A stretch of 64,000 nucleotides of DNA from Mixophyes australis (lineage: Eukaryota > Chordata > Amphibia > Anura > Limnodynastidae): contig JAVHZZ010000002.1 of assembly GCA_036250195.1 (NCBI GenBank), forward strand, positions 273,095,460 to 273,159,459, written 5' to 3'. Shown here piece by piece: positions 8,207 to 19,905 of this stretch. The position numbers and the translations under genes are program-made. Each line of letters starts with the position of its first letter. Position 1 is the stretch's first letter. The notes below the pieces were generated by a model. It made no database searches. It worked only from the letters and a program-made list of their open reading frames with translations, and was not told where the DNA came from.

Positions 8207-11200
8207 ATCTTCTAAGAAATTGAAAGTCTGCGCTTTTGATGTTACGATTTCTTTTGCTACCAAATCCTTTGAGTCACAGGCATTGATTGATTCTGGAGCA
8301 GCAGGAAATTTTATTTCTAAATCCCTAGTGAATCAATGGTCTCTACCAGTGAATACTTTAAAAACACAGATTACTGTGACTGCTATAGATGGATCACGTC
8401 TCATCAATGGTCTCATCACCCAGAGTATGTCTCCAGTAACACTTCAGATTGGTGTGCTGCACCATGAAGAAATTTCGTTTTTAATTCTTCCAGTTACGAC
8501 AAGTCCGATTGTCTTAGGCCTTCCATGGTTTCAGTGTCACTCTCCCCAGATTGACTGGCGCACTCCTCAAGTTACGTCTTGGGGAGCTGAATGTCATCAT
8601 CATTGCCTTTCCCAAGTTATTCCTCTTAGAGTACAGCAATCTTCCATCTCATCTTCCTCACCGGGACTCCCTCCTCAGTACGCTTCATTTGCCGATGTGT
8701 TTGATAAAGCTCAGTCTGAATGTCTTCCTCCTCATCGTTCTTGGGATTGTCCGATCGACCTTCTACCTGGCAAGACTCCTCCCAGGGGCGGGTCTATCCA
8801 CTTTCTTTACCTGAAACTCAAGCCACATCTGAGTACATACAGGAGAATCTCCAGCGAGGATTTATTCGACCTTCCACCTCTCCCGCTGGAGCCGGGTTCT
8901 TCTTCGTTAAAAAGAAGGATGGATCACTACGCCCCTGCATAGATTTTCGTGGACTCAACGCCATTACTATCAAGAATCGGTATCCCATTCCGTTGATCAC
9001 TGAGCTATTCGATCGCATCAAGGGAGCTCGGATTTTTACTAAGTTGGATCTTCGTGGTGCCTACAATTTAATTAGAATCCGTTCCGGTGACGAATGGAAG
9101 ACAGCGTTCAACACCAGAGATGGGCATTACGAGTATCTAGTAATGCCTTTCGGGTTGTGCAATGCCCCCGCTGTTTTCCAAGGCTTCATCAATGAGATCT
9201 TTCGGGACTTATTATATGTATGTGTCGTTGTCTACCTGGACGACATATTGATCTTTTCACAGGACCTGCCTTCTCATCACCAACATGTGGCAGAGGTCCT
9301 CTCCAGACTACGGAAAAATTCATTGTTCTGTAAATTAGAAAAATGTTCATTCGAGTTGCCCCAGATTCCATTCTTGGGGTATATAGTTTCCGGAGTTGGC
9401 CTGAAGATGGATCCAGACAAGGTGAATGCTGTATTACATTGGCCCCAGCCAACTACTCTTCGTGCTATCCAGCGTTTTTTAGGTTTTGCCAATTACTATA
9501 GACGCTTCATTCAAGACTTTTCTTCCATTGCATCTCCCATTGTGGCCCTGACTCGTAAAGGGGCTAATACTAAGCAATGGTCATCTGAGGCTCTCCAAGC
9601 CTTTCAAATTCTCAAAGAGTCCTTCTCCTCTGCTCCCATTCTTCGACAGCCTGACGTGACACTTCCCTTCTTCCTAGAAGTAGATGCCTCTAATGTGGGC
9701 TTAGGAGCCATTCTCTCCCAACGCTCGGAGCAACAAAAATTCCATCCTTGTGCCTTTTATTCTCGGGGTCTGCTGCCTGCAGAGAAAAATTATACTATCG
9801 GGGACAAGGAGTTGCTGGCTATCAAAGCTGCATTAGAGGAGTGGAGATACTTATTGGAAGGAGCTCGCCATCCGGTGACGATCTTCACGGATCATAAGAA
9901 CCTGTCATATCTACAGTCTGCTCAATGCTTGAACCCTCGTCAAGCAAGATGGTCTCTTTTTTTTTCCCGTTTTGAATTAATTATAACCTTCAAACCAGCT
10001 GCTAAGAACAAAAAAGCTGACGCTCTATCTCGAGCTTTTGTGACGTCCTCTGACGTTGAAGAGGTTCCCAACCATGCTATTCTAGACCCCAAATGTATCT
10101 CGCTGGCTGCTTCGTCCACCAAAATGCTACCATTTGGGAAGACCCTCGTGCCTCCTACTCTGAGGAGGAAAATCCTTTCGTGGTTCCATGCCTCTCGTTT
10201 TTCTGGACACGCCGGTGAACACAAGACCCTTGAGATTCTCTCTCGAAGTTACTGGTGGCCTTCAATGAGGAGAGACGTTAAAGAGTTTATTGCTTCCTGT
10301 GAGTTATGTTCTCAGTTCAAATCCTCCCGCAGAACCCCAGCAGGGTTGCTGCGACCACTACCCATTCCGTCCAAGCCTTGGACCCATATTAGTATGGATT
10401 TTGTTACTGATTTGCCACCTAGTAAGAATTATAATACTATTTGGGTAGTGGTAGACAGATTTTCGAAGATGGCTCATTTTGTCCCTTTGTCTGGTTTGCC
10501 TTCCTCGTCTACTCTGGCTGAACATTTCATTAAAGAAATCTTTCGTATCCATGGATGTCCATCTGAGATTGTGTCAGATAGAGGAGTACAATTCGTTTCC
10601 AGATTCTGGCGGGCCCTTTGTAAAACCTTGGGCATACGATTAGCACTCTCATCTTCTTACCATCCGCAATCTAACGGACAAACTGAACGGGTCAATCAAG
10701 ATCTCGAGACCTTTATAAGGATGTTCTCATCAGCCAATCAAGACAACTGGGTAGAATTGCTTCCTTGGGCTGAATTCGCCCATAACAACATGTACCATGA
10801 GTCATCATCCAAAACTCCATTCTTTGTGGTCTACGGTCACCATCCGTCTTTTCCGGAATTTCCTGCCCTCCCTCCCACCCAAGTTCCTGCTGTGGAGACT
10901 GCTTGTCAGACCTTCAAAAATATCTGGTCTCAGGTCAAAACCTGTTTAAAGAAGACATCTAACAAATATAAGTCTTTCGCAGATAAGAAGAGGCGGGCTA
11001 TTCCACCACTAAAAATTGGAGATTGTGTCTGGTTATCTACCAAAAATATTCGTTTGAAGGTTCCATCTATGAAATTCGCTCCTCGTTTTATTGGTCCATA
11101 TAGGATCATTCAAGTAACCAATCCAGTGTGTGTTAAACTTCTTCTTCCTAAGAATCTTCGGATTTCCAATGCCTTCCATGTGTCCTTGCTCAAACCTCTC

Positions 11201-11539
11201 ATCATCAACCGTTTCTTGACTCCTCCTTCAGCACCTCAGCCAGTTCAAGTTCATCAGGAGGAAGATTTCGAGATTACTGAGGTATTGGATGCAAAAATTT
11301 CACGAGGAGTTCTCCGTTTCCTCGTTCACTGGAAGGGCTTTGGTCCTGAAGAGCGTTCATGGATCAAAGCTGAAGATCTTAATGCTCCAGCTCTTCTGAA
11401 GAAGTTTTATTCCAAAAATCCAGACAAGCCCGGTTCCAGGCGTTCTGTGCCCACCTTTAAAAGGGGGGGTACTGTCACTCACCGGACTGTGAGTGCTTCT
11501 TCCCGGACATTTAGGAACCGTGGTCGTCCTCCATCCTGA
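8148..11539 (+). pseudogene. pol: Pol polyprotein of copy A, one frameshift
   Basis: Entered by -1 frameshifting from gag. Order: aspartic protease (LIDSGAAGNFIS, catalytic DSG intact), reverse transcriptase (FTKLDLRGAYNLIRI, VMPFGLCNAP, YLDDILIFS), RNase H (FLEVDASNVGLGAIL, KELLAIKAALEEW, FTDHKNL), integrase zinc head (HAGEHKT...CELC), DDE core (SMDFVTDLP, VSDRGVQF, NGQTERVNQ), a GPY/F-like module and a C-terminal chromodomain (FLVHWKGFGPEERSW). A single missing C near 8789, seen against copy B (49203-52565), breaks the frame between protease and reverse transcriptase. Downstream of it the frame is open to 11539, running 67 nt into the 3' LTR. The chromodomain would tether integration to modified histones. 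Confidence 0.92.
11457..11472 (+). promoter_or_regulatory. polypurine tract
   Basis: AAAAGGGGGGG followed by TAC lies directly before the 3' LTR start TGTCACTC. It would prime plus-strand DNA synthesis. It also encodes part of the Pol C-terminus. Confidence 0.85.
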
Positions 11540-13411
11540 GGGTCTGCGCATGCGCAGCCCTTTCTAACCCTTCAGTGTATGTCCCTTTAACTTAATTGGC
11601 AGATCAGGCAACACTCCCTATATTAAGCACCTGTGGTCAATACCACGTTGCCTGATCTTGGAGTCTCATTCCCCATGAGTCTCTGAAGGTGTTCCTGTGT
11701 TTCCTCGTGTATTCAGCGCTGCTGATTCCTGTGGTTTCCAAACCACTTCTACCTCTGTGGTTTCCAAACCACTTCTACTCCTGTGGTTCCCATACCACTT
11801 CTACCCTCCTGTGTATCATCGTGACTGTTAGCTGATTCCTATCCGCTGCCTCCGTGCACTACAGTCTTCAAGCCACTTCAACTCTATCATATATCATTGT
11901 GACTGTTAGCTGATTCCTATCCGCTGCCTCCGTGCACTACAGTCTTCAATCTACATCTACTCACCTGTGCATCATCGTGACTGTTAGCTGATTCCTATCC
12001 GCTGCCTCCGTGCACTACAGTCTGCAACCTACAACTCGTCTGTGTTCCATCATGACTGTTAGCTGATTCCTATCCGCTGCCTCCGTGCACTACAGTCTGC
12101 AACCTGCAACTCGTCTGTGTTTCATCGTGACTGTTTGGCTGATTCCTATCCACTGCCTCTGTGCGCTTCAGTCTTCAGCTCATCTCAACTCTCCCGTGTT
12201 TCCTCGAGACTGCTACTACTATTGCTATCCGCTACTCTCCGTGATCATCAGTTCCAGCTCAACTCTGCTCTCCCGTGTGCCATCGTTACTGCACCTGCTG
12301 GTTGCTATTGGCTACCTCCGTGTGTCCGCAGAGCCCTGCTGCCGCTACTCCTCAGCTCTACTCGTCCTTCAACTGCTGATCCACTCTCCATGCTTTCCTG
12401 TGTTCCCGCTGGTCTCTACCCGCCTGTCAGCATTGGATTCGTGTCTCACTACTTACCTCTCAGCTAGACCATCGCTATTCTTCAGGGTCCTCCAGGAGTC
12501 CAGTTCCACACTCTACTGATTCCTGTGTATTTGTTTCCCTGCTGGTCTACCTACCTGTGCGCTGCACCTACTTGACTACCGCTTCACCCATCCAGGGACT
12601 TCGCATCCTGCCGGCCTCCTGCCGTTCAGGTATCTCTGCACTCCTGTCTGACAGCCTGCTTCTGAACCACGGTATGCATACTTCTCATTGACTGTGCTGG
12701 TGTATTGCATATCTTGCTGGACTGTGTTGGTTCTTCTCTGGAGTTTGCTATCCGCTGAGTCTACTGCCATCATTGACTGTGTTATCTTGTGCCGGATTAC
12801 CTCAAGAGACTTTCTATTATTACAGTGCTGTTCAGTCATTTATATATTGTGCATATTATTGTGGATCAAGTTTAAGGTGCCCGTGTATCTCCTGTGTTGC
12901 AGTCTCTCCCCGTGCTCCTCCCCACATATATATTCAGTGGTACAACTTGCTAGAGGCAGACCACTGATCCCTGTTCCCTGTGTCACTTGTTCCAGTATCC
13001 TTTCACATAGCAGTGGTACAACTTGCTAACGCAGACCACTGACTTCCCGGATACCTCCACTTGGATTCTATTCCTTCACTCAAGACAGCGGTACAACTTG
13101 CTATCTGCAGACCGCTGACTCTCATCACCTCCTCGTTTCTGTTGGACATTCCTCCTCACTATAGCAGTGGTACAACTTGCTACCGCAGACCACTGACTAC
13201 CTTCACGTGTCCTTTGTCCATACAGTTCCTCGTGTATTATTACCTCCATATTACCAGTGCTGCTAGTCATAGACTTTCCTGAGCATCTCATCATCTGCTA
13301 TTTCCTGTTCCGTGATCACCCTGCTACCAGAGTACCATAATACCACCTATATTGCTCTGGTAAGCCTAATACCTGGTGATCCCTGGGTAAAGACTCCTAG
13401 TGCCCGTGACA
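11473..13411 (+). repeat. 3' LTR of copy A (1939 bp)
   Basis: Same length and structure as the 5' LTR, with about 11 substitutions seen by eye. It carries the same TATA box, self-primer sequence and hairpin arrays. The first 67 bp also encode the Pol C-terminus. Downstream is AGATT and then a 15-bp imperfect repetition of AGATGGAAAA before the PLE reading resumes. Confidence 0.92.
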
Positions 13412-14313
13412 AGATTGAAAAGATGGAGATGGAAAACCAACATTCCATCTTCTCAGTTCCAAAGAATTAGAAGGAACTGTAGTAAGATGGATGATTTTGA
13501 GGAACAGGTGGATATTTATGCTGAAAGGTTCAAGGAAAGGTGCTATCCTGTTGAGCTGATACAGGAAGCAAAAAAAGATACCCTGACTAAAGGAAGGGAA
13601 CAACTGCTACAATACACGGCTAAGATTCCAGCTAAGAGTGATATGTCTTTTATTACTCAGTTTAATAATGGGGAACATAAAATAAGAACCACTCTGAATA
13701 AACATTGGGGGATTTTGAAGCGAGACCCCATTTTAGCTAAAATACTTCCAGAGAAACCTACAGTTATTTTTTAAAAAAAGTAGGAGTATAAAAGACATTC
13801 TGGCACCCAGTCTGTTAAGAAGTGAGCCTAAAGCTCGCTCAAATTTTCCTATGGACCGTAGAGGTTCAAATAAATGTAACCATTGTAATGTGTGTAGATA
13901 TATGCATTCCGTGAAGAAGTCTTTTTCCAATTATGACAATAGTCTCAAATTTGAGATTACACATTGGATGAGCTGTTTTACGACATCTGTAATCTATCTT
14001 CTTGAATGTACATGCGGGTTGAAATATGTAGGTAAGACCAAACGCTTGTTGAAACTGCGTATACAAGAACACATTAGAAACATCAAAAATAAAATTTCTA
14101 GACACTCTGTGTCTAAACACTTCCTTGAAAAGGATAATGCTGATCCTAAATTTTTGAGCTTTAAGGCAATTGAACTGATCAAACTCGATATTAGAGATGG
14201 TGATCTTCAAAAAAAAGTTATCCCAACGTGTAATGTATTGGATTTTCACATTAGGCACAATTGCACCGTTTGGGTTGAATGAATCTTATGAACTTGCCCC
14301 TTTTTTAGACTAA
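13412..14313 (+). pseudogene. Penelope-like element, C-terminal part with GIY-YIG endonuclease
   Basis: Continuation of the gene cut at 5278. The first part encodes the region after the reverse transcriptase (IPSSQFQRIRRNCS, then a helical linker). A frame change in the T/A homopolymer near 13770-13778 leads to the second part: a Cys-rich knuckle (KCNHCNVC) and a GIY-YIG nuclease (VIYLLECTCGLKYVGKT, then LRIQEH), the endonuclease that nicks DNA for PLE insertion. A further frame change in the A-run near 14210 gives the usual C-terminal end (PFGLNE), with a stop at 14311-14313. At least three frame breaks plus one nonsense codon across the whole gene make it inactive. The Cys knuckle suggests a Neptune-like lineage; that is inference. 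Confidence 0.87.
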
Positions 14314-15264
14314 ATGCATAACTGGATATATATCTTAATCCCTCCCCCTTTTTTGTATATGCTCTATATATTTGTCATAAATTATTGGATTACATGTTTT
14401 TGAGCATGTGATCATCTACTGTTTTAATTTTTGGTGTTTGATAAGTTTCTTGTCATTAGACACCAAATTATTTACTATGATATGGGTCTACAGTAGCCTT
14501 GATAACAATATTGGGTGTACTATAACGATACATTTTCATGATTAATCTATGCTGTTATATATTTAATTTGATTATCAGGTTATGTCCTCTTGATAGGACT
14601 AATACTTCAACATAAAGTCTGGCATGTAATTTATTAGAGGTAATATCTCTTAAATTATGACATTTGTGCAGCATAAATGCATATATGAAGGTATGGTTGT
14701 ATTTTATTTTATATATTACTTATTTATTTTGTATTATATATATATTACCAATATTTTAATATATATATATTTTATTCATTGTGTATGTTTATAATCTGTT
14801 TTATAATATGGAATTCATGTCCTTTACTATTTTGTAGTCTTTGTCTTTGTTGTCCACTTAGGTGGACAATAAAGTTAGGTTATTTGAAGTGTATTACTTC
14901 CGCTCATAGCGTTAATACTGGCCACTTTTTAGTGTCTCTGTTCCATCCATTCCCTTATGTATATTCCCTGGATATAAATAACAGGTCCAGTATGTTTTGG
15001 CTCTGGCTAAAATAACTTTCAATAAAGTTTTAAGTTGCGCTATTCGCGCAAACGCAGACGCGCACTTCCGGTAGAGCTACTTCCGGTTTTCGGCGATTCC
15101 AACACACTATTTATAGCAGCAAGGAAGCTGCATACAATGTATATCCCTCCTGAGGAAGTCTCTGATTGAGATGAAACGCGTTGAGGACTATTTGCTGTTT
15201 ACCTTTGATGTTGCTGTCACTCTCATGTCTGCTGCTGCTCTTTAACTGGTATTTGAGTGTGCTA
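14314..15264 (+). repeat. PLE 3' region
   Basis: AT-rich untranslated part of the PLE, with TATATA runs near 14735-14770 and AATAAA near 15022, then a GC-richer terminal part with a hammerhead-like motif at 15146-15186. The right edge is unclear because a hAT sequence begins around 15265. Confidence 0.55.
15146..15186 (+). ncRNA. hammerhead-ribozyme-like motif in the PLE terminus
   Basis: Order: CCTC (stem I), CTGAGGA (core CUGANGA), stem II GTCTC/GAGAT around a 5-nt loop, GAAA, ACGCGT (tiny stem III), T at the cleavage position, then GAGG, which pairs perfectly with CCTC. All fixed core positions of a hammerhead are present. Penelope-like elements are known to carry hammerheads in their terminal repeats. 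Cleavage is not shown. Confidence 0.55.
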
Positions 15265-15741
15265 TTTTTGACATGGAGAAAGCCAGTTTGGTTTGTGTCT
15301 CTCTAGGCCCCCCTCCACTTGCATAAAATACCAAAAAATTCAGCCGTTATAGACTGTACAATATTAAGAGAAATGGACAAAGGCAGTTTGGGGTCACTCT
15401 GTCTATGACACCCTACCCTTAAGGATAAATTGCCCAAACAGCAGCCTTTCAAGACGGTACGTGATATGGAAATGCCACAAGTCCATTTCCTCTTTGGGGG
15501 TAGATTGCACCCTACACTTACATAGAAGTTTTAAAAAGATGTTATCGTCATCATCTTCAGCTTCATCCTCACCCTCATCAGTGTGTACGTCATCATCACA
15601 GACTATCAATCCATCGCCGCTTGAATCCGCCATTAGAGAACAGTCAGTGCTTGGATGTCTTGGATGGTGAAGGCCTTCCTCGTGGAAGATGTAGTTCATT
15701 TTTATAAACATCATTTTCTCCACATTTTTGGGAAGTAACCT

Positions 15742-16814
15742 TCAACGGCGATCACTGACTAAGTTCCCTGCTGTGCTGAACACTCGTTCAGAGTACACAC
15801 TGGAGGGTGGGCAGCTTAGGTATTGCAAAGCAAGTTTGTACATGGGTTTCCAAATGGCCTGTTTTTCTTCCCAGTAAGGAAAGGGACTGTCTGACATTTC
15901 CATATCAACTACCTCTTGAAAGTAATTCTCCACCTTTGCATGTTTATACTCGTATTGGATGGATCCATCCTCTGAAGCATGTACAGGGTGGAATTCCACC
16001 TAGTTACCACCTCTTGCTTAAGTTGGTGGCAGGGCAAGTTAAACTGCTCTTGCAGCTGCTGTAATCTCCTACACTTTGTGGCTGAATGCCTGAAATGGCC
16101 TGAAATTTTACGGGCCACCGAAAGCATCTCCTGCACTTCACGGTTATTTCGTAGGAAGCTCTGCACCACCAAGTTGATGGTGTGAGCAAAACAAGGAATA
16201 TGTTGAAAATCACCCAGCTGTAATGTTCGCACTATATTGTTGGCGTTATCAGAAATGACATACCCTGGGGAGAGTCCGAGTGGTATAAGCCATGCATCAA
16301 TCACATCTCTCAGTTTGCGTAACAAATTGTCAGCCGTATGCCTGTTAGTGAAGCCGGTGATACAAAGAGTGGCCTGCCTGTGACAAATGTTACGTAGTGG
16401 TGTACATGCTGCTGCTGTTCCTGCTGGTGAAGGTGAATGACCAACCCAATGGGCTGTCACAGTCATATAGTCTTTGGTTTGGCCACTTCCACTTGTCCAC
16501 ATATCTGTGGTTAAGTGGACAGTGGGCAAAATGGCATTTTTCAGCGCAATCTCTACATTTTTACACACTTTTTGGTATAGTTGTGGAATTGCTTTACGGG
16601 AGAAATGGTGTCGCGATGGAATTCTGTAACGCGGACACAAAACCTCAATTAACTGTGAAAAACCAGCTTTGTTTATTGTGGAGATTGGATCTAACACTAA
16701 CATTGCAGCCATGGCGTCTGTGATTTGCTTGGCGACTGGGTGACTGGTGTCATATTTGCTTCCCCTCGCAAATGATTGTTTCACAGTTAATTGCTGAAAT
16801 GTAGGACTGCTCAT
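15742..16814 (-). pseudogene. hAT transposase, catalytic and dimerisation parts
   Basis: From 16814 down to about 15960 the reverse strand encodes the transposase core: KQITDAMAAMLVLDPISTI, the first catalytic Asp region (HLTTDMWTSGSGQTKDYMTV), VISDNANNIVRTL with its Asp, CFAHTINLVVQ and the helical segment ending QEVVTRWNST. Then an internal deletion and frame change leads to the C-terminal dimerisation module (AIWKPMYKLALQYLSCPPSS, then ERVFSTAGNLVSDRR) ending at 15742. The helical insertion domain between these parts is lost. The family cuts and pastes hAT elements; this copy should be inactive. Confidence 0.85.
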
Positions 16815-17443
16815 TTTCTTGACCTGCCTCTGGGATGATGATTTACCCCCAGCAGCAGCAACAGCAGCAGCAGTGTGACTAACGCTTTGTTCAGAGGAAT
16901 CAATAATAGTGCAGAATCATCCAGCCTTAAGTGGGATGCCGGGCTAACTCCGAGCGCTACTGAGGATATTGATGAGGATGGTGTGGTGGGTGTATTTTGT
17001 AGCCGTCGGGATGTCGGTGAGCTGAGGGTCTTAGCTGATGATGGAGTGCTTGCATTTTTTTGGGAAGAACTTTCAGCTTTTCCCAACACTTTGCCATGAA
17101 CTCTCGTTAAATGGCATAACATAGACGAAGTTCCAAGATGGTTAAGGTTCCTCCCTCGACTGACTGTGGCTTGACATACACTACAAATGGCTATACAATT
17201 GTTGTCTGGATTTGGGTAGAAATAATTCCACACATAAGAAGTGGATTTTTTTGTTTTATGCCCAGGCATGACAATGGCCTTTTTCTTGTCACGTGTCAGA
17301 ACTGCTGCCACTGGTGCAGGACTTACACAAACAACCTCATCCTCATCAGCATCTTCATTAGCGTCCTCGTCGCCTACACAAATCTCCCCCTCATCCTCTT
17401 CTAATTCCAAAGTGGCATCCTCAATTTGGGTATCACCGGCTAC
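16815..17443 (-). pseudogene. BED zinc finger part of hAT transposase
   Basis: The reverse strand encodes an acidic stretch rich in Asp and Glu, then a BED finger: VWNYFYPNPD, CSVCQATVSRG and the closing LCHLTRVHG (Cys-Cys-His-His layout), followed by a Ser/Thr/Pro-rich linker. The BED finger binds the transposon ends. A frame change in the CAG/CTG run near 16815-16870 separates it from the catalytic part. Upstream, the frame continues across the nested hAT: the residues next to the duplication (SVAG and VAGDTQ) match on both sides. Confidence 0.8.
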
Positions 17444-18431
17444 CAGTGTCGGACTGGGGCATGAAGGGCCCACCGGGGGACTGCAACACTAGGAGCCCAC
17501 CAGAGGGGGTGTGGCCAACCATCAAAGAGGCAGGAGCAGACACTAGAGGGGGAGTGGTCAGCCCACAAAGGACAGCTAGCACCATAGTGTAGTATATAAA
17601 GAATGCAGTGTGTATATAAAGAGTGGAAGGGGTAGTTTCACCTTGCGCTCAAGTATATTGATGAGTAGTATCTAGTTAGAATCAGAGATTGGGGATGTTT
17701 CGTGGATGGTATATTGACACGGGGTGGTGCATAAAGTGTGCGCTAGTAATTGTATTAGGAACTAGTGGTTGATGGTAAATGGTGTAATGTTACACAGTCG
17801 GCTGATATTGAGAAACAGAGGGTAGTGGTGTGAGAGACCGTGCCTGTGGGTAGGGGGCAAATGAGTGATTGTGCAGAAATATGTAGAAATTTGCAGAGAT
17901 ATGCAGAAATAAGCAGAAATAAGCAGATACAAGCAGAAATAATGTCTCTGAAGTCTTCAACTCTTCTTTGAGAGCTTGAATTGTGCAGGCAAGACAGTCT
18001 TCAGAGTAGTGTTGTGTAGATAAATCATACAGATGTGACAATCGTATGGATCTGGTAATGTTATGAGGGTAACAAGCATATGCAATTACCTTCAAGCGGT
18101 AGTGAGTGCGCTCCAAACTACCGTTATGGTTGGTGCTCCGGATCTTGTGCGTGGTCTTGTTGTAGTCAGCGGTCAGCGGACGTGAACTCTGACACTTCCT
18201 CCCCCTTGGAACGCAAGCCTGCGTGTCAAAAGCCGAACTTCCGGTTTTTGCTAAGAGGCACATCCGTGTACTTGTGCTGCTGTGTAACAGTAAAAAGTAT
18301 AATGCTGTCGCGTTTGGGCTCTCTGCAGCTGGCTTGGCACTCGGAACAACGGATTCGGTGGGGGCATGGCTTACCAGCGTCGGGGCCTACCGGTGGATAG
18401 ACCGACTTCCCGGCAGGCCAGTCCGACGCTG
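17444..18431. mobile_element. non-autonomous hAT element with perfect 8-bp TSD
   Basis: Ends are CAGTGTCGGACTGG on the left and CCAGTCCGACGCTG on the right (reverse complement CAGCGTCGGACTGG). It is flanked by CCGGCTAC at 17436-17443 and 18432-18439, a perfect 8-bp duplication typical of hAT. The 988-bp interior has no transposase; it contains a repeated GCAGAAATAAGCAGAAAT-like stretch (17874-17940). It split the BED-transposase gene of the host hAT. Confidence 0.92.
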
Positions 18432-18439
18432 CCGGCTAC

Positions 18440-18926
18440 ACTCGGGCTATTAAGGCACACATCAGCAGAATGCTCACGATTAGACATCCCACTGTTGGAT
18501 GGATTCTCCACAGGGATTGTTGTCATTTGTGAATCAGAGCAAACATTCTCCTCTAATGCCTTACTGTTATCTTGCAGCTCGGCTTTGATGCGTAACAGTA
18601 GTTGTGCACCAATTGTAGGCTGGATAACTTTTTGGGATCTGCCACTAATAGCCAAAGGTGAAGGCCTCATTCTCTCTTTGCCACTGCGTGTGTAGAAAGG
18701 CATGTTTGCAATTTTTTTTATCGGCACTTAACTTTGGCTCAGTAACACTTCTTTTTCGCTTCAATACAGTAATTTTTTTTTGGGTTTTTGTTTTTTGCAC
18801 TGATTTGGAAACACTCTGTTGTTTGACATCGCCTTGGCCAGATGACGTACTGGAAACACTAACATCAGGAATGGTCACAGAACCTAGTTGCTTATTCTGA
18901 TCATATGTGGACTGCTTTGAATCCAT
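18440..18926 (-). pseudogene. N-terminal region of the ZBED-hAT transposase
   Basis: Two overlapping reverse-strand frames. The first starts with an ATG at 18926 (MDSKQSTYDQNKQLG) and is Ser/Gln/Lys-rich with a basic cluster (KRKRS), possibly a nuclear-localisation signal. The second covers about 18727-18440 and runs toward the acidic region beyond the nested hAT. A frame change near 18690-18715 in A/T runs separates them. No catalytic motif is present; assignment rests on position and on continuity with the BED part. Confidence 0.55.
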
Positions 18927-18947
18927 TCTGAGCGCAAAGCACTTGTA

Positions 18948-19552
18948 GTGGTAAAAATTATTTGGTAGATACTGCTGACAGATATGACTTTTTACAGCCA
19001 GAAATATTTATGCACAATTAGAGAGGACTCCCCAAAAGCACTGGGGAGTGCTAAAAATTAGTTGGTAGATACTGCTGACAGATATGACTTTTGACAGCCA
19101 GAAATATTTATGCACAATTAGGGAGGACACCCCAAAAGCACTGGGGAGTGCTAAAAATGAGTTGGTAGATACTGCTGACAGATATGACTTTTGACAGCCA
19201 GAAATATTTATGCACAATTATCGGGGACACCCCAAAAGCACTGAGGAGTGCTAAAAATTAGTTGGTAGATACTGCTGACAGATATGACTTTTAACAGCCT
19301 GAAATATCTATGCACAATTATGGGGGACACCCCAAAAGCACTGAGGAGTGCTAAAAATTAGTTGGTAGATACTGCTGACAGATATGACTTTTGACAGCCA
19401 GAAATATTTATGCACAATTATGGGGGACACCCCAAAAGCACTGAGGAGTGCTAAAAATTATTTGGTAGATACTGCTGACAGATATGACTTTTGACAGCCA
19501 GAAATATTAATGCACAATTATGGGGGACACCCCAAAAGCACTGGGGTTGCCA
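18948..19552. repeat. tandem array with exact 100-bp period
   Basis: About six copies of a unit containing TTGGTAGATACTGCTGACAG, GAAATATTTATGCACAATTA and CCCCAAAAGCACTGGGGAGT. The period is exactly 100 bp in every copy (TTGGTAGAT recurs at 18962, 19062, 19162, 19262, 19362 and 19462). It lies just upstream of the hAT N-terminal ATG, so it is in the element's 5' region. Confidence 0.92.
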
Positions 19553-19739
19553 AATATTAAAAAAAAATAAATAAACCTCTATCCTCTTCTCTTTTCTGGC
19601 GATTTTTGTTAGAGCAATTGCAAGAAGAATATCGGATTCTCTGTCCCTGCTCTAATCAGCCTGTGACTACACCCTGCTCTCTCCCTCTGTCAAATTCCGA
19701 TGGATTGCTGTGGAGGCGTGTATTTATAGTTTTGAAGTA

Positions 19740-19905
19740 TCGCGAGAACCGAGCCCCGAGATCCGACGACGTCACAATGACATTAGGCCTCGATTTGGAT
19801 TCGGAGCAGGCGGGAGAGTACGAGCTACTCAGCTCGGTACTCGGATAGGCAAAGTTCGGGTGGGTTCGGTTCTCGGGGAACCGGACCCGTCCATCTCTAC
19901 TTTAT
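19740..19905 (-). repeat. hAT 5' terminal region
   Basis: GC-rich sequence with repeated TCGGTACTCGG and GGTTCGGTTCTCGG strings, ending ...GTCCATCTCTA on the plus strand. Related decayed ends occur near 25645-25770 and, less clearly, at 43690-43835. The next bases belong to a second PLE. Confidence 0.6.

Larger units (their letters stand above)
5279..13411 (+). mobile_element. sushi-type chromovirus, copy A (near full length)
   Basis: An 8.1-kb LTR retrotransposon with two 1939-bp LTRs (TGTCAC...GTGACA), primer-binding site, gag, a -1 frameshift site, pol with chromodomain and a polypurine tract. It is inserted into a PLE reverse transcriptase gene. The flanking 5-mers are AGATG (5274-5278) and AGATT (13412-13416), a 4/5 match to a target duplication. 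The LTRs differ at about 11 positions by eye, so the insertion is fairly young. One missing C near 8789 breaks pol. Copy B at 46164 is the same family. Confidence 0.93.
15265..19905 (-). mobile_element. ZBED-type hAT transposon, reverse strand, internally damaged
   Basis: A hAT element reads right to left: right end at about 19905 (reverse strand begins TAGAGATGGACGGGT), a 100-bp tandem array, an acidic N-terminal region, a BED zinc finger, the transposase catalytic region and the C-terminal dimerisation motif. It lies inside or beside PLE sequence. A smaller hAT (17444-18431) is inserted in its coding region. The left inverted repeat was not found, so the left boundary is approximate. Confidence 0.8.

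Noticed and set aside
18080..18695. Plus-strand open frames over the nested hAT
   Set aside because: They cross the hAT end and antisense transposase sequence, with no domain.
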